This document shows, in pieces, positions 26,200 through 37,974 of a stretch of 64,000 nucleotides of DNA. Location: assembly GCF_051487185.1 (NCBI RefSeq), contig NZ_JAHVDK010000009.1, positions 124,001 through 188,000 of the forward strand, written 5' to 3'. Each line of letters begins with the position of its first letter. Positions within the stretch are counted from its first letter, which is position 1. The notes below the pieces were generated by a model that was not told the origin of the DNA, did not search any database, and was given only the letters and a program-made list of their open reading frames with translations. The DNA comes from Inquilinus limosus_F (lineage in GTDB: Bacteria > Pseudomonadota > Alphaproteobacteria > DSM-16000 > Inquilinaceae). The position numbers and the translations under genes were made by a program.

Positions 26200-26442
26200 T
26201 TGCCTCATCCCTATGCCCGGGACCTGCCGGCTTCGCCAGATCCGGAGCAGCAGAAGAAGCGCGCCAAGGACCTGCAGAAGGCACTGCGCGCCGGCGACGC
26301 CGAGGCGTTGGCCCGGTTCCGCTACAGCCATCCCCGGCTGGCCCATCGCCACGACGCCGAGCTCATGGCCGCGGCGAAGCTGAGCGATGCGCAATGGGTC
26401 GTCGCCCGCGAATACGGCTTCGCCAGTCAGCGACGAGCTTAA
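26200..26442 (+). CDS. Small protein resembling the leader segment of ankyrin-repeat proteins
   Basis: 80 aa, starting at TTG 26200 after a very strong AAAGGAGGAG site. The sequence (QQKKRAKDLQKALRAGDAEALARF, then LSDAQWVVAREYGFASQ) matches the short N-terminal module that precedes ankyrin repeats in many alphaproteobacterial proteins (a helical AKxLxxALRxGDxxALARF block, then LxDAQxVIAREYGFxSW). Here the frame stops right after this module, so it is either a stand-alone small protein or the 5' remnant of an ankyrin gene. The function is unknown. Confidence 0.65.
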   Translation: MPHPYARDLPASPDPEQQKKRAKDLQKALRAGDAEALARFRYSHPRLAHRHDAELMAAAKLSDAQWVVAREYGFASQRRA

Positions 26443-26705
26443 TAGGCGAGCTCTACCGGCCACGGATGGACTTCGCGCCGGCATCGTTCACGCCACCACT
26501 CAAGAGCGGCATCGGATAGGTCAAAATCGTCCGGCCGTCCACGCTGGCGCCACAGATCAAACATTCCTCTCAGCTGAACTAAGAGGCTCTGCTCAAGCCA
26601 GTATCGAGGATCGAATTCGTCACTCGCCTGCGGGAACCAAATCATGTCCTCCCTTATGCTTGCGCATCGGGCATACAGGTTCCAATAACACGTGCTCCAC
26701 CTCAT
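26439..26705 (-). CDS. Small hypothetical protein
   Basis: 88-aa frame, convergent with the preceding gene and overlapping its stop by 4 nt. The C-terminal 65 residues (MIWFPQASDEFDPRYW, LVQLRGMFDLW, AALEWWRERC) are rich in Trp and acidic/basic residues and read like a folded protein rather than noise. The start is uncertain: ATG 26705 (weak GGAGA site) or ATG 26645, where GGGAGGAC is present but only 2 nt away. Lower GC than neighbours. No family recognised. Confidence 0.45.
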   Translation of the reverse strand: MRWSTCYWNLYARCASIREDMIWFPQASDEFDPRYWLEQSLLVQLRGMFDLWRQRGRPDDFDLSDAALEWWRERCRREVHPWPVELAY

Positions 26706-27013
26706 GGACTCGTCTCCACGACTCGAGTTCGAAGAGATGATGCCCCTATCTCGACCACAGCGCGACAAACGAGCGAACATCCGCCTCGCTCTCGCCGTCG
26801 CACCTGCGCTCAGTTTCTCGGCCACCCTGGTCCGGTCTCCAGGGGCGCGCCCTTGGCGCCGCACTTCTCGCGCCTGAGCCGTTATGCGATCAGCCGGAGC
26901 GGGAAATGGCGGCGAACCGCCGCTCTCGTGTTGCACGGAATATCCGGCAACGTCCGGAAACCCGCAGAAATCCTTGAGAATCTTTCGGAATGATTTGTAA
27001 CGGGCCGGAACGA
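26706..27013. other. Intergenic region downstream of tRNA-Gln
   Basis: 308 nt between the small hypothetical gene and the tRNA-Gln terminator. Contains several CGGAA/TCCGG-type short repeats (atatccggcaacgtccggaaac near 26940-26960). No gene, and no second copy of the tRNA 3' end that would mark an integration site. Confidence 0.4.
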
Positions 27014-27036
27014 CAAAGGGCGCCGCGAGGCGCCCT
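27014..27036 (-). terminator. Rho-independent terminator of tRNA-Gln
   Basis: On the minus strand an 8-bp GC stem AGGGCGCC-tcgc-GGCGCCCT (27036-27017) is followed by TTTGT. It lies 25 nt after the CCA end of tRNA-Gln. Confidence 0.8.
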
Positions 27037-27061
27037 AAGTGATTGATCTGCCGAGAAAACT

Positions 27062-27135
27062 TGGCTGGGGGACTAGGATTCGAACCTAGGCTGGCGGAGT
27101 CAGAGTCCGCTGTCCTACCACTAGACGATCCCCCA
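27062..27135 (-). tRNA. tRNA-Gln (anticodon CTG)
   Basis: 74 nt including an encoded CCA. The acceptor stem TGGGGGA pairs with TCCCCCA, the discriminator is G, the anticodon stem is GCGGA/TCCGC with loop CTCTGAC (anticodon CTG), and the T-arm contains GGTTCGAATCC. It reads CAG codons. A GC-rich terminator follows. Confidence 0.97.
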
Positions 27136-27309
27136 GCGGCCGGCGGGAGGGTGTCTACCCCAGTGATCCGCTCCTGTAAAGGCCTCGTGTGAAGGAACGG
27201 CAGCCATGCCGAAAGCGGATGCGACCGTGCGGCCATTTCCTCTTTGGTGATCGCTGCGCTACAGTTCAATGAAGGGACGGAGGCGCCGTTCGAAACCAGA
27301 CGGACGGCC

Positions 27310-28371
27310 ATGGAAGGAATGTCAGTGGTGGAGTCGATCGCAATCTCGGAGGCCACCGCGGCCGGCGATCGACGTCGGGCGCCCAGGCCTGAACCCCTCT
27401 ATGCCGCGGTGGATCTCGGCACCAACAACTGCCGGCTGCTGATCGCGCGCGCGGCCGCGGGCGGATTCCAGGTGGTCGACGCCTTCAGCCGCATCGTCCG
27501 GCTGGGCGAGGGCGTCGGCGCCACCGGGCGGCTGCAGCCCGAGGCGATGCAGCGCACGCTGTCGGCGCTGCGCATCTGCGCCGCCAAGATCAGGCGCCAG
27601 AACGTGATCCTGTCGCGCGCGGTAGCGACCGAGGCCTGCCGCCAGGCCCGCAACTTCCCGGCCTTTCGCGACCGGGTGCGGCGCGAGACCGGCCTGACGC
27701 TGGAGATGATCCCGGCGGCGGAGGAGGCGCGCCTGGCCGCGGCCGGCTGTGCGCCGCTGCTCGATCCCGCGGTCCCGCACGCGATCATCTTCGACATCGG
27801 CGGCGGCTCAACCGAGCTGACCTGGCTGGAGATCGCTTCCGACGGGCAGGCGGTCGCGCTCGACGCGCTCAGCATCCCGCTCGGCGTCGTCTCCCTGGCC
27901 GAGCAGCATGGCGGCCACGAGGTCTCGGCCGAGACCTATGCCGCGATGAGCGCCGCGACCGCCGCCGCCCTGGCGGCGTTCGAGGCCCGCAACAACCTGC
28001 GCGGGCTGATCGCCCAGGGCCGGGTGCAGATGATCGGCTCCTCCGGCACGGTCACCACCCTGGCCGGGGTGCATCTCGGCCTGCCGCGCTATATCCGCTC
28101 CGAGGTCGACGGCTGCATCCTGACCTTCGAGGAGGCGCGCCGCGCCAGCCGCATGCTGCTCGGCCTCGATTACGTCGCGCGGGCGTCCTATCCCTGCATC
28201 GGGCGCGACCGGGCCGACCTGGTGCTGGCCGGCTGCGCCATCCTCGAGGCGATCTGCGACACCTGGCCGGTCGGGAAGCTGCGGGTCGGCGACCGCGGCG
28301 TGCGCGAGGGCATCCTGTTCGACCTGCTGGCCGAGGCGCAGAGGCGCCACGCCCGACAACCATCCGGGTGA
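27310..28371 (+). CDS. Ppx/GppA phosphatase family protein
   Basis: Exopolyphosphatase/pppGpp phosphohydrolase-family protein of about 353 aa. ASKHA-fold motifs: AAVDLGTNNCRLLIA (phosphate-1 loop), SRAVATEACRQARN, and IIFDIGGGSTELTWL (phosphate-2 loop, with the catalytic-region Glu shortly before at PAAEEARL). It acts on polyphosphate or (p)ppGpp; the short form (about 350 aa) lacks the C-terminal HD-like domain of E. coli Ppx. ATG 27310 is a compromise: ATG 27319 is 9 nt on, and GTG 27244 extends it. It overlaps the rlmE leader and is clearly co-transcribed. Confidence 0.88.
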   Translation: MEGMSVVESIAISEATAAGDRRRAPRPEPLYAAVDLGTNNCRLLIARAAAGGFQVVDAFSRIVRLGEGVGATGRLQPEAMQRTLSALRICAAKIRRQNVILSRAVATEACRQARNFPAFRDRVRRETGLTLEMIPAAEEARLAAAGCAPLLDPAVPHAIIFDIGGGSTELTWLEIASDGQAVALDALSIPLGVVSLAEQHGGHEVSAETYAAMSAATAAALAAFEARNNLRGLIAQGRVQMIGSSGTVTTLAGVHLGLPRYIRSEVDGCILTFEEARRASRMLLGLDYVARASYPCIGRDRADLVLAGCAILEAICDTWPVGKLRVGDRGVREGILFDLLAEAQRRHARQPSG

Positions 28372-28372
28372 G

Positions 28373-29116
28373 ATGAAGACTCCGAAGAAACCGGGCGCCG
28401 CGAGGGCAGGGGGGCCGAGCGGCCGCGGCAGCCGCGGCCTGACCGTGCGGGTCAAGACCGCGAAGCAGCGGACCCCGTCCTCGACCCGCTGGCTCGAACG
28501 CCAGCTCAACGACCCCTATGTCGCCGAGGCCAGGCGCCTGGGCTACCGCTCGCGCGCCGCCTTCAAGCTGCTGCAGCTCGACGACAAGCTGCATCTGCTG
28601 CGCCGCGGCATGCGCGTGGTCGACCTCGGCTGCGCCCCCGGCGGCTGGGTCCAGGTGGCGCTGGAGCGGGTGGGGCCGAGCGGCAAGGTGGTCGGCATCG
28701 ACTACCTCGGCATGGACCCGGTGCCGGGCGCGACCATCCTGGAGATGGACTTCCTCGACCCCGCGGCCCCGGACCGGCTGAAGGAGGCGCTGGCCGGCCC
28801 GGCCGACATCGTGCTCAGCGACATGGCGGCGCCGACCGTCGGCCATCCGGCGACCGACCATCTGCGAATCATGGCGCTGGCCGAGACCGCCGCCGATTTC
28901 GCCCTCGACGTGCTGGTGCCGGGCGGCGCCTTCGTCGCCAAGCTGTTCCAGGGCGGGGCGGAGAAGGACCTGCTGGACACGCTGAAGCGCAACTTCGCCA
29001 AGGTCCGGCACGTCAAGCCGCCAGCCAGCCGGCAGGACAGCTCCGAGGTCTATGTCGTCGCCACGGACTTCCGGGGAAGACCGTCGGATCCGCGGGACGC
29101 AACGCAGGCCCCCTAG
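28373..29116 (+). CDS. rlmE: 23S rRNA (uridine-2'-O)-methyltransferase
   Basis: RlmE/FtsJ (RrmJ), methylating U2552 of 23S rRNA with SAM late in 50S assembly. 247 aa, with a basic N-terminal extension (about 1-35) before YVAEARRLGYRSRAAFKL. SAM motif DLGCAPGGWVQVAL near residue 84. The K-D-K-E catalytic set is present: Lys in SRAAFK, Asp in LSDMAAP, Lys in FVAKLFQGG, Glu in SSEVYVV. ATG 28373 directly follows the ppx stop (1 nt gap). Ppx-rlmE pairing is common in alphaproteobacteria. Confidence 0.95.
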   Translation: MKTPKKPGAARAGGPSGRGSRGLTVRVKTAKQRTPSSTRWLERQLNDPYVAEARRLGYRSRAAFKLLQLDDKLHLLRRGMRVVDLGCAPGGWVQVALERVGPSGKVVGIDYLGMDPVPGATILEMDFLDPAAPDRLKEALAGPADIVLSDMAAPTVGHPATDHLRIMALAETAADFALDVLVPGGAFVAKLFQGGAEKDLLDTLKRNFAKVRHVKPPASRQDSSEVYVVATDFRGRPSDPRDATQAP

Positions 29117-29182
29117 ATCTGCGCTTCACAATGGCCCGAGCGGGGTTATATTGCGGCGCTTCCAAGCTCTGGGAGCCCCGAC

Positions 29183-30646
<1,464 letters not shown>

Positions 30647-30664
30647 GGGGCGCCTCCCTCTCAC

Positions 30665-30750
30665 CGTCATTGCGAGCGCAGCGAAGCAATCCAGGGCCGT
30701 TAGGCGTGGCCCCTGGATTGCTTCGTCGGCTTCGCCTCCTCGCAATGACG
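30665..30750. repeat. Palindromic repeat related to the GTCATGGCGAG family (GTCATTGCGAG type)
   Basis: An 86-nt inverted repeat, CGTCATTGCGAG ... CTCGCAATGACG with inner GAAGCAATCCAGGG/CCCTGGATTGCTTC. It shares the outer GTCAT and the inner ATCCAGG with the main family but is a distinct variant. It sits between guaB and the peptidase gene. Confidence 0.88.
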
Positions 30751-30847
30751 ACGGAATAGCTGTGCGAGCATCGCTTCGTCCTGCGGCTAGCCTCGTCCGG
30801 TAGGTCCCCCTATGCTGACCGGCCCACGTTCAACCGGCACGGTCGAC

Positions 30848-32881
<2,034 letters not shown>

Positions 32882-32933
32882 AGGTTCCTGTCATCGTTTC
32901 TCGTCTCGCGCTCCTGACGCACCGAGGTCATCG

Positions 32934-33297
32934 ATGCCCATAACCGAGATCAAAGGGGTTCATTGGTTCCCGAGCCACCTGTGATGACCGAGGGCGCCGT
33001 CCGCGCGACAGTGACGGTCGAAGTCGGGTTTCGCGGCGAGGACGGCACGGACATCTTCCACGCCTATGTCTGCACTCCAGCCTGGATCAAGGAGCGCGTG
33101 GACGCCGAGACGGTTCTTTGGCCGAGAGGCCATCTGATCGTCCCACGGCTGGACCTGGAGCATGTGACGGCCGTGCTCCGGGCGCTTGTGGAGCAGTTTT
33201 CGGAATCGAGCGATTGGGACGGTTCGCCGAGCGGCTGAACCGATATCTCTGCTGGGAATTCGAGGACTACAAGGCGATGTCACGCCACCGCGAGTAG
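32934..33297 (+). pseudogene. Imm8-like immunity protein gene broken by two frameshifts
   Basis: Three consecutive frames add up to one Imm8-like protein of about 121 aa. Frame one: ATG 32934, after a GAGGTC site, gives MPITEIKGVHWFPSHL then a stop. Frame two gives MTEGAVRATVTVEVGF, DIFHAYVCTPAWIKERV and LDLEHVTAVLRALVEQF. Frame three, from 33223, gives FAERLNRYLCWEFEDYK and ends at 33297. The YVCTPxWI and RYLxWEFEDY blocks are the Imm8 signatures. Each frame change corresponds to one missing base (near 32960-32985 and at 33221-33224). It may be a decayed orphan immunity gene or reflect assembly errors; no toxin gene lies nearby. Confidence 0.65.
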
Positions 33298-33422
33298 AAA
33301 ACCCTCTAGGTCAGTCGCTGTAGCCGAGCATTTCTGAATGAGCGGCATTCAGCCCTGTCGGGCTGCCGTTCCCGCGCTGCGCCCCGATCATGCCGCCGCA
33401 TCACCAACGCTGCGGAGGCATC

Positions 33423-33794
33423 TTGGAATCTTCTCCCCTCATGATCCTGGTCGCAGGCCCGTACCGCTCGGGCACCGGCGACGACCTCGGGCGGATCGCG
33501 GCGAATATGCGGGCCATGAACGAGGCCGCGTTGCTCCTGTTCCGGGCGGGCCATCTGCCGATCACCGGCGAGGCGCTGGCCTTGCCGCTGATCGAGACCG
33601 CCGGCTCGACCGGCCTGGGCGATGCGGTGTTCGACGAGATCTTCCACCCGATCGGCGAGCGCGTAGCGCGGCGCTGCGACGCCTGCCTGCGCATCGGCGG
33701 CCCGTCCGCGGGCGCCGATGCCATGGCGGCGATCTTCGAGCGGGCCGGGCGGCCGGTCTATCGCAGCTTGGCGGAGGTGCCGGGATGTCGCTGA
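33423..33794 (+). CDS. DUF4406-type (nucleoside deoxyribosyltransferase-like) protein
   Basis: Protein of 123 aa containing MILVAGPYRSGTGDD at the N-terminus, ITGEALALPL mid-way, and RIGGPSAGADAM near the C-terminus. These are the conserved blocks of DUF4406, related to nucleoside 2-deoxyribosyltransferases. TTG 33423 is preferred over ATG 33441 because GGAGG lies 6 nt before the TTG and too far from the ATG. It overlaps the next NUDIX gene by 10 nt, which argues for a coupled role in nucleotide turnover; the exact reaction is unknown. Confidence 0.75.
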   Translation: MESSPLMILVAGPYRSGTGDDLGRIAANMRAMNEAALLLFRAGHLPITGEALALPLIETAGSTGLGDAVFDEIFHPIGERVARRCDACLRIGGPSAGADAMAAIFERAGRPVYRSLAEVPGCR

Positions 33795-34372
33795 TGCAGG
33801 ACCGGATCCGGATCCAATCCGTCCAGACCCTCTCCGACGACTGGTATGTGCTGAAGAAAACCACCTTCGACTACCGGCGCAAGGACGGCACCTGGCAGAC
33901 CCTCAGCCGCGAGACCTACGACCGCGGCAACGGCGCCGCGATCCTGCTCTACGACCCCGGGCGCGGTCGGGTGCTGCTGACCCGACAGTTCCGCTTCCCG
34001 GCCTATGTCAACGGCCATCCGGAGCCGCTGATCGAGGCCTGTGCCGGCCTGCTCGACGCCCGCGACCCCGAGAGCGCCATCCGCGAGGAGGCGGAGGAGG
34101 AGACGGGATACCGGGTGGCGGCGCCGCGCCGGGTGTTCGAGGCCTTCATGAGCCCGGGCTCGGTCACCGAGCGGCTGGTCTTCTTCGTCGCCGAATACAG
34201 CCCGGCGGACCGGACGTCGGATGGCGGCGGGGTCGCGGCCGAGGGCGAGGATATCGAGATCCTGGAGCCGACCCTGACCGAAGCGCTGGCGATGGTCGAA
34301 CGCGGCGAGATCATGGACGGCAAGACCATTCTCCTGCTGCAGTACGCCCAGCTGCACCGATTGCTGGGCTGA
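33785..34372 (+). CDS. nudK: NUDIX hydrolase, GDP-mannose pyrophosphatase type
   Basis: NUDIX pyrophosphatase of 195 aa, close to E. coli NudK (191 aa). It has the NudK-type opening (RIQSVQTLSDDWYVLKKTTFDY), then LLTRQFRFPAYVNG and a Nudix box with AIREEAEEETGY supplying the metal-binding Glu residues; the box starts at GLLDARDPE. It likely hydrolyses GDP-mannose or related nucleoside diphosphate compounds. ATG 33785 lies within the end of the DUF4406 gene. A LysR gene begins 3 nt after its stop. Confidence 0.87.
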   Translation: MSLMQDRIRIQSVQTLSDDWYVLKKTTFDYRRKDGTWQTLSRETYDRGNGAAILLYDPGRGRVLLTRQFRFPAYVNGHPEPLIEACAGLLDARDPESAIREEAEEETGYRVAAPRRVFEAFMSPGSVTERLVFFVAEYSPADRTSDGGGVAAEGEDIEILEPTLTEALAMVERGEIMDGKTILLLQYAQLHRLLG

Positions 34373-34374
34373 GC

Positions 34375-35283
34375 GTGACCACCGGCGAGCCGAACTGGGA
34401 CGACATCCGCATCTTCCTCGCCGTCGCCCGCACCGGCAGCCTGACCGAGGCGGCGCGGCGCCTGGGGCTGAGCCAGCCGACCGTCGGCCGGCATCTGCGA
34501 TCGCTGGAGGAATTGGCCGGCGCCAGGCTGTTCGACCGGCTGCCGAACCGGCTCGAGCTGACCGTACGGGGCCGGGCGCTGCTGCAGGCCGCCGGCAGCA
34601 TGGAGGAGGGCGTGGGCAGCCTGCTCCGCGAGCTGCGCCAGGCCGATGAGACCCGGCATGAGCCGGTGCGGGTGACGGCCACCAGTTCGGTCTCGCTGTT
34701 CCTGACCGCCCATCTGCAGACGCTGCTGGCCGAGAGCGGTCAGGCGATCGCGATCGGCAATTCGCGCGCCCGGGCCAATCTCGCCTGGCGCGAGGCCGAT
34801 ATCGCGCTGCGCATGCGCCGGGTGCCGGAGGAGGGCGATCTGGCCGCGCGCCGGATCGGGCGCATCGGCTTTGCCCTCTACGCTTCGCGCGCCTATGCCG
34901 AGGAGCGCGGGGTGACCGGCGACGGCAGCGTGGCCGGGCTGGACTTCATCGGCCTGCCGGAGCCGGAGCGGGTGCCGTCGCAATCCGCCTGGTTCGACGC
35001 CGTCGCCGCCCAGGGCACCCTGCGCTGCCGGTTGGGCGAGGTCTATCTGCGCCATCGGGCGGCCGCCGACGGCCTCGGGGTGGCGCTGCTGCCCTGCTTC
35101 CTGGGCGATGCCGACGACCGGCTGCTGCGCCTCGGCGATCCGGTGCCGGAACTCGCGGAGGACGTCTACCTGATGCTGCATGGCGACCTGCGCCGCGACC
35201 CGGCGATCCGCGCCGTGGCCGAGGCCCTGGCCGCCCTGTTCCGGCGCCAGCGCCGCGCGCTCGAAGGCACACGGCGCGGCTGA
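34375..35283 (+). CDS. LysR-family transcriptional regulator
   Basis: 302 aa, GTG start 3 nt after the nudK stop. The N-terminal winged helix (about 7-65) reads IRIFLAVARTGSLTEAARRLGLSQPTVGRHLRSLEE; the rest is the two-lobed effector domain with RVTATSSVSLFLTAHL and ALRMRRVPEEGDL. It is co-directional and probably co-transcribed with the DUF4406 and NUDIX genes, which is atypical because LysR regulators are usually divergent from their targets. Its target and effector are unknown. Confidence 0.9.
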   Translation: MTTGEPNWDDIRIFLAVARTGSLTEAARRLGLSQPTVGRHLRSLEELAGARLFDRLPNRLELTVRGRALLQAAGSMEEGVGSLLRELRQADETRHEPVRVTATSSVSLFLTAHLQTLLAESGQAIAIGNSRARANLAWREADIALRMRRVPEEGDLAARRIGRIGFALYASRAYAEERGVTGDGSVAGLDFIGLPEPERVPSQSAWFDAVAAQGTLRCRLGEVYLRHRAAADGLGVALLPCFLGDADDRLLRLGDPVPELAEDVYLMLHGDLRRDPAIRAVAEALAALFRRQRRALEGTRRG

Positions 35284-35317
35284 GAAGAGCCTGAGAATGC
35301 AAGCTCACGCTCCTCGT

Positions 35318-35402
35318 CGTCATGGCGAGCCCCGAAGGGGCGTGGCCATCCAGCGGTACCGGCCCCTGGATGGCCACGGCACTTCGCGCCTCGCCATGAC
35401 GG
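35318..35402. repeat. GTCATGGCGAG-family palindromic repeat, copy 4
   Basis: An 85-nt inverted repeat, ends CGTCATGGCGAG/CTCGCCATGACGG, inner TGGCCATCCAG/CTGGATGGCCA. It lies between the convergent lysR and molybdenum hydroxylase genes, where it could stop transcription from both sides. Confidence 0.9.
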
Positions 35403-35442
35403 CTACGAAATTGGCAGCACCTTCTCTCGACGAGAGCGGAAA

Positions 35443-37761
35443 CTACTCCGCCGCCTGGCGCTGCTGGCGGCTGTGGATGATCTGCCACAGCTTCTGCGGC
35501 GTGGCCGGCATGTCGACATGCTCGACCCCCAGCGGGGACAGCGCGTCGACGATGGCGTTGATGATCGCCGGCGGCGCCCCGATCGCCCCGGCCTCACCGG
35601 CGCCTTTGAGCCCCAGCGGATTGGTGGTGCAGGGGATCTCATTGTACTTGAAGGTGACGAAGGGCAGGTCGACCGCCCGCGGCATGGCGTAGTCCATGAA
35701 CGAGCCGGACAGCAGCTGACCGCTGTCGCCGTCGAACACCGCATGCTCCAGCAGCGCCTGGCCGAGACCCTGGGCGATGCCGCCATGCACCTGGCCGGCC
35801 ACCATCAGCGGATTCATCACCCGGCCGAAATCGTCGACCACGGTGTAGCGCAGGATCTCCACCATCCCGGTGTCGCCGTCGATCTCCAGCTCGACGATAT
35901 GGGCCCCGTTGGGGAAGGTGGCGGAGGGTGGGGTGAAGCTGCCGCGCTCCTCGAAGGCGATCTCGGTATCGCCCTTGGCCGCGATCTCGGAGAGCGTCAT
36001 CGACCGGTCGGTGCCGACCACGGTGAAGCGGCCTTCGGCGAAGGCGATGTCGACCGCCGCCGTCTCCATCAGATCCGCCGCCCGCAGCTTCGCCTTCTCC
36101 TGGACCTTCAGCGACCCGTCGCGGATCGCGGCGCCGCCGACAGGCACGGAGCGCGAGCCGCCGGTGCCGTTGCCGGTGCGCACCAGGTCGGTGTCGCCCT
36201 GGACGATGGTGATCTGGTCGGGCTCGACGCCGAGATGCTCGGCGATGATCTGCTTGTAGGCGGTCTCGTGCCCCTGGCCGTTGGTCTGGGTGCCGACATA
36301 GACGGTGACCTTGCCGTCGCGTCCGACCCGGACGTCGGCATTCTCGTCCTCGCCGCCGGCGCAGGCCTCGACATAGGTAGCGATGCCGAGCCCGCGATAC
36401 TTGCCCTTCGCGGCCGAGTCGCGCCGGCGCTGCTCGAAGCCGGCGACGTCGGCGATCTGGGCCGCCTCCTCGAGGTTGCGGGTGAACTCGCCGCTGTCAT
36501 AGGTCACGCCGGTGATTGTCTCGTAAGGCATGGCCGAGGGCGGGATGAAGTTGCGCCGCCGCAGCTCGACCGGGTCGATGCCCAGCACGCGGGACGCGTG
36601 ATCGACGATGCGCTCGACGTTGAAGGCGGCTTCCGGCCGCCCGGCGCCGCGATAGGCATCGACCGGCTGGGTGTTGGTGAACACGCCGCGCACCCGCTCA
36701 TAGACACCCTGCAGGGTGTAGAGGCCGTTCAGCATCTGGGCGCCGCCGGCCATGGTCGGGATGAACGGCCCGAAATTGGACAGATAGGCGCCCATATTGG
36801 CGATCATCTCGACCCGCAGCGCCAGGAAGCGGGCATCCTTGTCGACCGCCAGCTCGACCGTCGTGACGTTGTCGCGGCCGTGATCGTCGCTGATGAAGGC
36901 CTCGGTCCGCTCCGACGACCACTTCACCGGCCGGCCGAACTTGCGCGCGGCGTAGAGCGTCGCCGGGTATTCCGGATACATGAACAGCTTCATGCCGAAG
37001 CCGCCGCCGACATCGGTGCTGCGGACCAGGAACTTCTCCGGCGGCAGCTTGAAGATGTCGTTCGCCAGCATGTCACGCAGCAGGTGCACGCCCTGGCAGG
37101 AGACGTAGAGCACGAAACGGCCGTCGGTCGCGTCCCAGTCGGCGTTGCAGCAGCGCGGCTCCATCGGCGAGGCGACGACCCGGTTGTTGACCAGGTCGAG
37201 CCGGACCACCTTGTCGGCCTGGGCGAACAACGAGGAGACCTTGTCTTTCTGGCCGAACTCCCAGTCGAAGCACAGGTTGTTCGGCGCCTTGTCCCAGATC
37301 GCTGGGCCATTCAGCGTTTTGGCAGGGTCGACCGCGGCCGGCAGCGACTCGTAGTCCACCTCGATCGCCTCGGCGGCGTCCTTGGCCTGCTCGATGGTCT
37401 CGGCGACGACCAGCGCCACCGGCTCGCCGACGTGGCGGACGCGGCCGCGCGCCAGGATCGGCCGCGGCGGCAGCACCTGGTCGGAGCCGTCGCTGTTCTT
37501 CACCGGGGCGTAGCATTTCAGCTCGCCGATGCCGTCGGCGTCGAGATCGGCGATGGTGACGATGCCGATCACGCCCGACATCGCCGCGGCGGCGGCGATG
37601 TCGATGCTGCGGATCTCCGCATGCGCGAAGGGCGAGCGCAGGAAATAGGCCTGCGCCTGGCCCGGGGCGGAGACGTCGTCGGTGTAGCGGCCGCCGCCCT
37701 TCAGCAGGCGGGGATCCTCGCTGCGGCGCATAGGCTGGCCGATGCCGAACTTCGTCGCCAC
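35443..37761 (-). CDS. Molybdenum hydroxylase large subunit (xanthine dehydrogenase family), stand-alone
   Basis: Complete catalytic subunit of 772 aa. It begins with GTG 37761 after a GGGAGGAG site and reads FGIGQPMRRSEDPRLLKGGG. The a/b hammerhead occupies roughly residues 20-130; the MCD-binding region includes STDVGGGFGMKLF near 250 and the active-site loop AYRGAGRPEAAFN near 370. The catalytic-type Glu region near the C-terminus (LKGAGEAGAIGAPPAI) is intact. The loop is not the CoxL AYRCSFR, so the substrate is probably an aldehyde or heterocycle rather than CO. No small or medium subunit is adjacent, unlike the paralogue at 1-1586. Confidence 0.92.
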   Translation of the reverse strand: MATKFGIGQPMRRSEDPRLLKGGGRYTDDVSAPGQAQAYFLRSPFAHAEIRSIDIAAAAAMSGVIGIVTIADLDADGIGELKCYAPVKNSDGSDQVLPPRPILARGRVRHVGEPVALVVAETIEQAKDAAEAIEVDYESLPAAVDPAKTLNGPAIWDKAPNNLCFDWEFGQKDKVSSLFAQADKVVRLDLVNNRVVASPMEPRCCNADWDATDGRFVLYVSCQGVHLLRDMLANDIFKLPPEKFLVRSTDVGGGFGMKLFMYPEYPATLYAARKFGRPVKWSSERTEAFISDDHGRDNVTTVELAVDKDARFLALRVEMIANMGAYLSNFGPFIPTMAGGAQMLNGLYTLQGVYERVRGVFTNTQPVDAYRGAGRPEAAFNVERIVDHASRVLGIDPVELRRRNFIPPSAMPYETITGVTYDSGEFTRNLEEAAQIADVAGFEQRRRDSAAKGKYRGLGIATYVEACAGGEDENADVRVGRDGKVTVYVGTQTNGQGHETAYKQIIAEHLGVEPDQITIVQGDTDLVRTGNGTGGSRSVPVGGAAIRDGSLKVQEKAKLRAADLMETAAVDIAFAEGRFTVVGTDRSMTLSEIAAKGDTEIAFEERGSFTPPSATFPNGAHIVELEIDGDTGMVEILRYTVVDDFGRVMNPLMVAGQVHGGIAQGLGQALLEHAVFDGDSGQLLSGSFMDYAMPRAVDLPFVTFKYNEIPCTTNPLGLKGAGEAGAIGAPPAIINAIVDALSPLGVEHVDMPATPQKLWQIIHSRQQRQAAE

Positions 37762-37974
37762 GATCTGCTCCTCCCGATGCATGAATCGGTTTAGGATCGA
37801 CCGTGGCGCTTCGGGCGTCAATGCCATGTCGGACAATATCCGCGACAAAAGACGCGACGGAATCGCGCGCGGGCCGAGCGACGGGGCTGGTATTGGGGGC
37901 TGGTCTTCGCTACATAAGCGCCATCGCCGGCTGCTGGGCGCAGCCGGCCGTTTTCGTTTGTCGACAGGTGTCCC

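Noticed and set aside
26706..27135. Integrative element in tRNA-Gln
   Set aside because: No integrase gene and no direct repeat of the tRNA 3' end can be found in the window; only compositional hints remain.
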